DNA from: Hymenochaete sp. R1
Taxonomy: Eukaryota; Basidiomycota; Agaricomycetes; Hymenochaetales; Hymenochaetaceae
DNA length: 64,000 bases
Reading direction: 5' to 3'
Assembly: GCA_019400425.1 (NCBI GenBank)
Contig: JAFREE010000038.1
Coordinates: 1 to 64,000, forward strand
A program made the position numbers and the translations under genes. Positions 60,112 to 64,000 of the stretch are shown here, piece by piece. The notes under the pieces are model-generated. The model was given only the letters and a program-made list of their open reading frames with translations. It had not been told where the DNA came from and searched no databases. The number at the start of each line of letters is the position of its first letter. Position 1 is the first letter of the stretch.

Positions 60112-63100
60112 TTACAGATACAGCGAAGAACAAAATATGACGGAATTGGGTCTGGCGAGCATCTCGGAAGATTTTTCGAACTTCTGCACGAGCTCTGCGT
60201 TTCCAATGACCTTGGCCGCCTGACCCATTTGTCGAATGAGCTCTTGTAATCGTCTGAAGACACGGATGACGCTGCCCTCGAAGACGTCCGTCAGCTAAAA
60301 AAATAAACGTTTTGTCAGGGAAAACTCTATGAATTGGTGGATGCGAGGTCACGCACCTTGCAGATCTCGGCAAAGGATGCGCCTCTACACCATTGTAAAA
60401 CGGCATCCATGAGCTCGACCTTGAATGACTTGACATAGTCTTCCTCCTCTACTTGAAGCTTCGATTCAACCATCACTTTCGCTATCCGCCTCGCCATCTC
60501 CTGCGTTATCCTAAGAGGTCCCGCGAGTTCTTCCGCGAGCTTGACTTTTTGCTCGCTCTTAATGGGAAGGAAGATCAGATAGGTCAAATTGACGTTGAAG
60601 TGGAAGATTGGGACGTACTTTCTCTTCGAATACGAAGCAGCTAAGCAACGCTGCGCATTGTTCAGGTAGCAAAGGGTTGAACACGCCATCAAATATCAAC
60701 TCGGTTAACAACAATTCGTCCCCAGTACTGATTTCACAAGCCACGCGACCCTTCATATCCACGATATCCGCAGAAGTCGTGAACCCTAATCTCCGCAGAA
60801 CACGCTTCCGACACTTTAGCTCTTCAAGCTGGAGGACATCTAGTGTCATCTGAACACGTTTTTTTAGGTCGCGGATACGGCGTATGCATTGTTGCTTGTC
60901 GGCGTAAAGGCTATAGAGCTCTGGTAACCGTGGATCCTTGTGCAGTGGGCTCGAGAACATCTTCTTCTCCATGATGTCGATTTTCTACGGGAGCGTCTGA
61001 GTCCTGGTCCCAATTTAAATTGGGTAAATAGATGACAAACCTTTACAAGTTGCTTGAACTTATCATCTTTGATGCCCATGTTTTCAATCGGATCCAATAG
61101 CTGGATATTCTTCCCGAACCGCCTTTGGATTTCCATCACGCTTTTCCATGCTGTTTCTCGAGCTTGCAATGACCGCAAATCTTTCGGAAGATGAATCCGG
61201 AGCATGCTTATGCCGTCGAGTGTAGAGAGAAGAACGGGTAATACCATCGGCTCTCCCTTCTGGCCTGAAGGACAGGGAAGGACGCCACCAGGAGTCGCTG
61301 ATGTGAGAGACCGATCTCGATCTTTTGACAACTGAGAGCCTTGCGTGCAGTTGAGAAGAACATCGACGATGTACTGTTCATGTGGAGGGAGGTTGTTTAC
61401 GGGGGTCGGACGGTCCTACAGATTGAAAATGTAAATGGATGAATGATCGGTAAAACTTGTTCCGCGCACTTTAGGGGGCAACCGTTTTTGGAAGCTGATC
61501 ACAACACCCCATCCAAAGTCGAGGGAATCGTGCTTGATCTTCACCAGACGACCTGGTTGAATGAACGGCAGGCTGTACGTCGGATGGGAAATAACTTCTC
61601 GGAAATCAGATGACATTTGGTCGAGTTGTTGCCGGTAATCGTAGTATTCGGCTACAAGCGTTTCATCCGCAATTACGAAGGCGTCTTTTCTCACTTCTTC
61701 TTTCTTGAGCTCTAATAGGTTTAGTGAGAATAGAGATACTTTAGAAGAGAAATAAGCAACCTTTTTCTAGCATAGGGATGTTCGCGTTGTTCTGGAACTG
61801 GTGAAAACACCGTTCAAGCATGTACTCCGGACTGACTCCTTCGACTTTCATCAAATTCAGCACCATGTTGTACCCTAGATGGAACGCAGAGTCCAATCGA
61901 TCCGCTTCGCCTTTGATCATGTTCTTCGCGTCGTTCGGCTCCAACTTTTCATCGACCATCATGATAACCACACCTCTATCGTCAAGGCCACGCCGACCCG
62001 CGCGTCCAGACATTTGAATATACTCGCCAGAAGACAAGTTTCGGAAATCGCGTCCGTCATACTTCTTGACCTGAGTGAACACGACAGTTTTTGCAGGCAT
62101 ATTCAGACCTATAGAGAAAGTCTCCGTGGCAAAGAGGACTTTGATGAGGCCTTCTTGGAAAAGGATCTCGATAACCTCTTTGAGAATGGGGAGGAGACCG
62201 CCGTGGTGAATGCCAATGCCGCGCTTCAGTAGTGGAAGGATATTGGCAATCTGGGGCAGTTGACGGTCATCGGGTGCCAGGTTTTCGATAGCATTGGTGA
62301 AGATGTTAGTAATTAGATCCTGTTCTTCGGCGTTATTGAACTCGAGCTTTGACATTTGGAGTGCGAGCGCCTCGCACTCCCGTTTGCTGAATGCAAATAC
62401 AATGACAGGGTTGAAGTTCTTCAACATGATCATTTTGATAATCTTAGAGATATCCGAAGGCCCTAAGCAGATCCTCATCAGCTCGAGAGACTAGTATTGT
62501 TCATCAGTCTTGCTGACCTTTGGTCGCCCCGACACCGCCTTTTTTTGTTCTGCCTTTCTTCCCTTTTCCAGACTTCGGGTCCGAAGGATCCTCACCTTGT
62601 TTGTCCACGATTTTTCCCATGGCTTTCGTGAAATTATCATCTCGGAATTCGCTTTTCTCATTGACCACTAGGTATATACCCTCTCCACCTTGAGGGAAAA
62701 GATAATGTTGCAGAGGCGTGGGCCGGAAGTCGGTGTACACGACGTGACAGGGCTGATCGTGCGATTTGCATATCCATTCTGCGAATTGCATGGCATTGGG
62801 GATGGTAGCGGATAGGAAAACATATCGAACAGTATGGGGAAGAAGGATGATGGTTTCCTCCCACACCACCCCTCGTTCTTTGTCGCGCATGTAATGAATT
62901 TCATCGAAGATCACCCATGCAACTTCTCGCATGATTTCGGAGCCTCGGTATAGCATTGACCTTAGAATCTACGAAGGTGTAGGGTTCAGCTTATGACGAC
63001 CTACTACTAAAACTAGAACGCACCTCTGTCGTCATGACCAAGCACGTAGCAGTAGGATTGATTGTAACGTCGCCCGTCATAAGACCCACATCCCCAAATT

Positions 63101-63839
63101 CCGCCAACATCTCTCGATATTTTTGGTTACTTAATGCCTACCGATAAGTCAGCGACTGCGCCTGACTCCTCCAGTACCATACGACACGCACCTTTATCGG
63201 ACTCGTGTAGATTACTCGCTGCTTATTCTGCAAACATTGGGCAATAGCGTACTCTGCAACTACAGTCTTCCCGGCACTCGTGTGAGCTGACACAAGCACG
63301 CTCTCATTTCGTTGGATCGCATGCACCGATACTTGCTGGAACGGATCGAGCGTAAACTTGTATTCGCGTGCGGGTTTCGTTGGTGGGATATGCTTTGATA
63401 TTGGGACGTAGTCATAACTAGGTGGTACTGCGACTTGGTGTCGGACTTGGTGCCGGAGCTCAAGACGTGAGCCAGCTTCCACAGAGGACCCGGTGAGGCC
63501 TGCACTCGCAGCAACTTCGCGCTTGGCTTCGATCTCGACTTCGTCAACGACGACAGGGGCAGGAGAGGCGATTCGTGACTTCTTCACTTCTGGTTCGTCC
63601 TCGACATCTCTCTCAAGTCTTGTGCCTTCCAAAGTCGAACCATTCATTCTAACAGTCCCTCTACCACCGCGAACCTCCTCATCCGAGGTGTCCGCCTTAC
63701 GCTTCAAGTCCCGAGAAGCCAAGTCGTCGCCTTTACTGACACCGTTCGACCGTACAATGCCGGCCTCGTCCTCATCCATCGAGTCATTGTCATCATTGGG
63801 TGCGTCGTCGAGGAAAGAGAAAAGATCGTTGGAAGCCAT
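60112..63839 (-). CDS. MTR4: exosome-associated RNA helicase Mtr4
   Basis: The 1093-residue product is the Ski2-like DExH helicase Mtr4/Dob1, which feeds RNA to the nuclear exosome and acts in TRAMP. An acidic disordered N-terminus is followed by HTSAGKT (Walker A), FDEIHYMRD (DExH), SATIPNA (motif III), [29 protein letters not shown] and [10 protein letters not shown] (motif VI). The arch domain lies about 61415-61041 and the C-terminal DSHCT region ends in [21 protein letters not shown]. Nine exons were joined: 63839-63192, 63137-63024, 62968-62518, 62462-61761, 61711-61470, 61415-61041, 60984-60619, 60557-60357 and 60294-60112. The third intron ends at 62463, because nearer AGs give an intron of only 27 bases. 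Length fits yeast Mtr4 (1073). Confidence 0.96.
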
Positions 63840-64000
63840 GGCGGCGCGTCCTGAGTCTTACATTCGAACAAAGCGAATTCGAGAATTTTGTTTGTTTTGC
63901 CGTACTCGTACGCGCTTGAATAATTGTAGGTCCAGCTCTTACTCGATTCAGCCATGCACATGCCCTTGCCTTTTGTCAACTTCAGCGACTTGCCAACAGC
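63840..64000. other. Mtr4 upstream region to window end
   Basis: 161 bases upstream of the Mtr4 start. This should be its 5' leader and promoter. A minus-strand frame crosses it (63704-63979) in another phase and is not coding. Confidence 0.5.

Noticed and set aside
62488..62517. A 27-base intron in the Mtr4 gene
   Set aside because: Too short to splice and out of phase; the acceptor at 62463 gives a normal intron and the conserved [11 protein letters not shown] sequence.

Overview
The window is nuclear DNA of a filamentous basidiomycete, most likely an Agaricomycete. The evidence is consistent: genes are dense and cut by many short GT-AG introns of about 45-70 bases, some exons are only a few bases long, neighbouring genes lie on alternating strands, and the encoded proteins (autophagy, ribosome, exosome helicase, GH18 chitinases, multi-intron P450) are eukaryotic and fungal. 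I rebuilt gene models by hand from splice signals and reading frame. Exon junctions are therefore inferences, although most models close with perfect phase and a recognisable family sequence.

Layout: 0.9-2.1 kb DsbA-type thioredoxin-fold oxidoreductase (+); 2.5-3.2 secreted RNase T1/N1 (-); 4.2-7.7 Nop4/RBM28-like ribosome-biogenesis RNA-binding protein (+); 8.8-9.2 ribosomal protein eL38 (-); a gene-poor stretch to 12.9; 12.9-14.4 C2H2 zinc-finger protein (+); another gene-poor stretch; 17.0-18.0 haloacid-dehalogenase-like hydrolase (-) facing an AT-hook protein (+, 18.3-19.1); 19.9-22.9 GH13 alpha-amylase with CBM20 (-); 23.9-25.5 UBR7/Mlo2-like protein (-); 26.0-28.4 cytochrome P450 (-); 29.7-33.0 DUR3-type urea/polyamine symporter (-) facing NAD(P)H-hydrate epimerase (+, 33.5-34.5); 34.9-39.2 two tandem short-chain dehydrogenases (+), the second strongly diverged; 39.4-40.1 unknown protein (-); 40.5-42.3 disordered Ser/Pro-rich protein (+); 44.1-45.8 zinc-type alcohol dehydrogenase (+); 46.4-47.6 sucrase/ferredoxin-like protein (+) converging on triosephosphate isomerase (-, 47.8-49.0); 49.6-50.2 ATG12 (-); 51.0-51.6 a small unrecognised, perhaps decaying gene; 53.3-59.6 two tandem GH18 chitinases (+); 60.1-63.8 the exosome helicase Mtr4 (-).

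Functionally this is a mix of housekeeping genes (ribosome assembly and RNA surveillance: Nop4, eL38, Mtr4; glycolysis: TPI; metabolite repair: NAXE; autophagy: ATG12) and secreted or nutritional genes (amylase with starch-binding domain, RNase, chitinases, urea transporter). There is no biosynthetic core enzyme, CRISPR array, prophage or intact transposon. The most notable structures are the segmental duplication carrying both chitinases and their promoters, where one copy has lost its linker and chitin-binding domain; the tandem SDR pair, where the second copy gained an N-terminal extension and lost the active-site YxxxK at the homologous place; and very small exons (6 nt in the symporter, 8 nt at the same place in both SDRs, a start codon alone in eL38).
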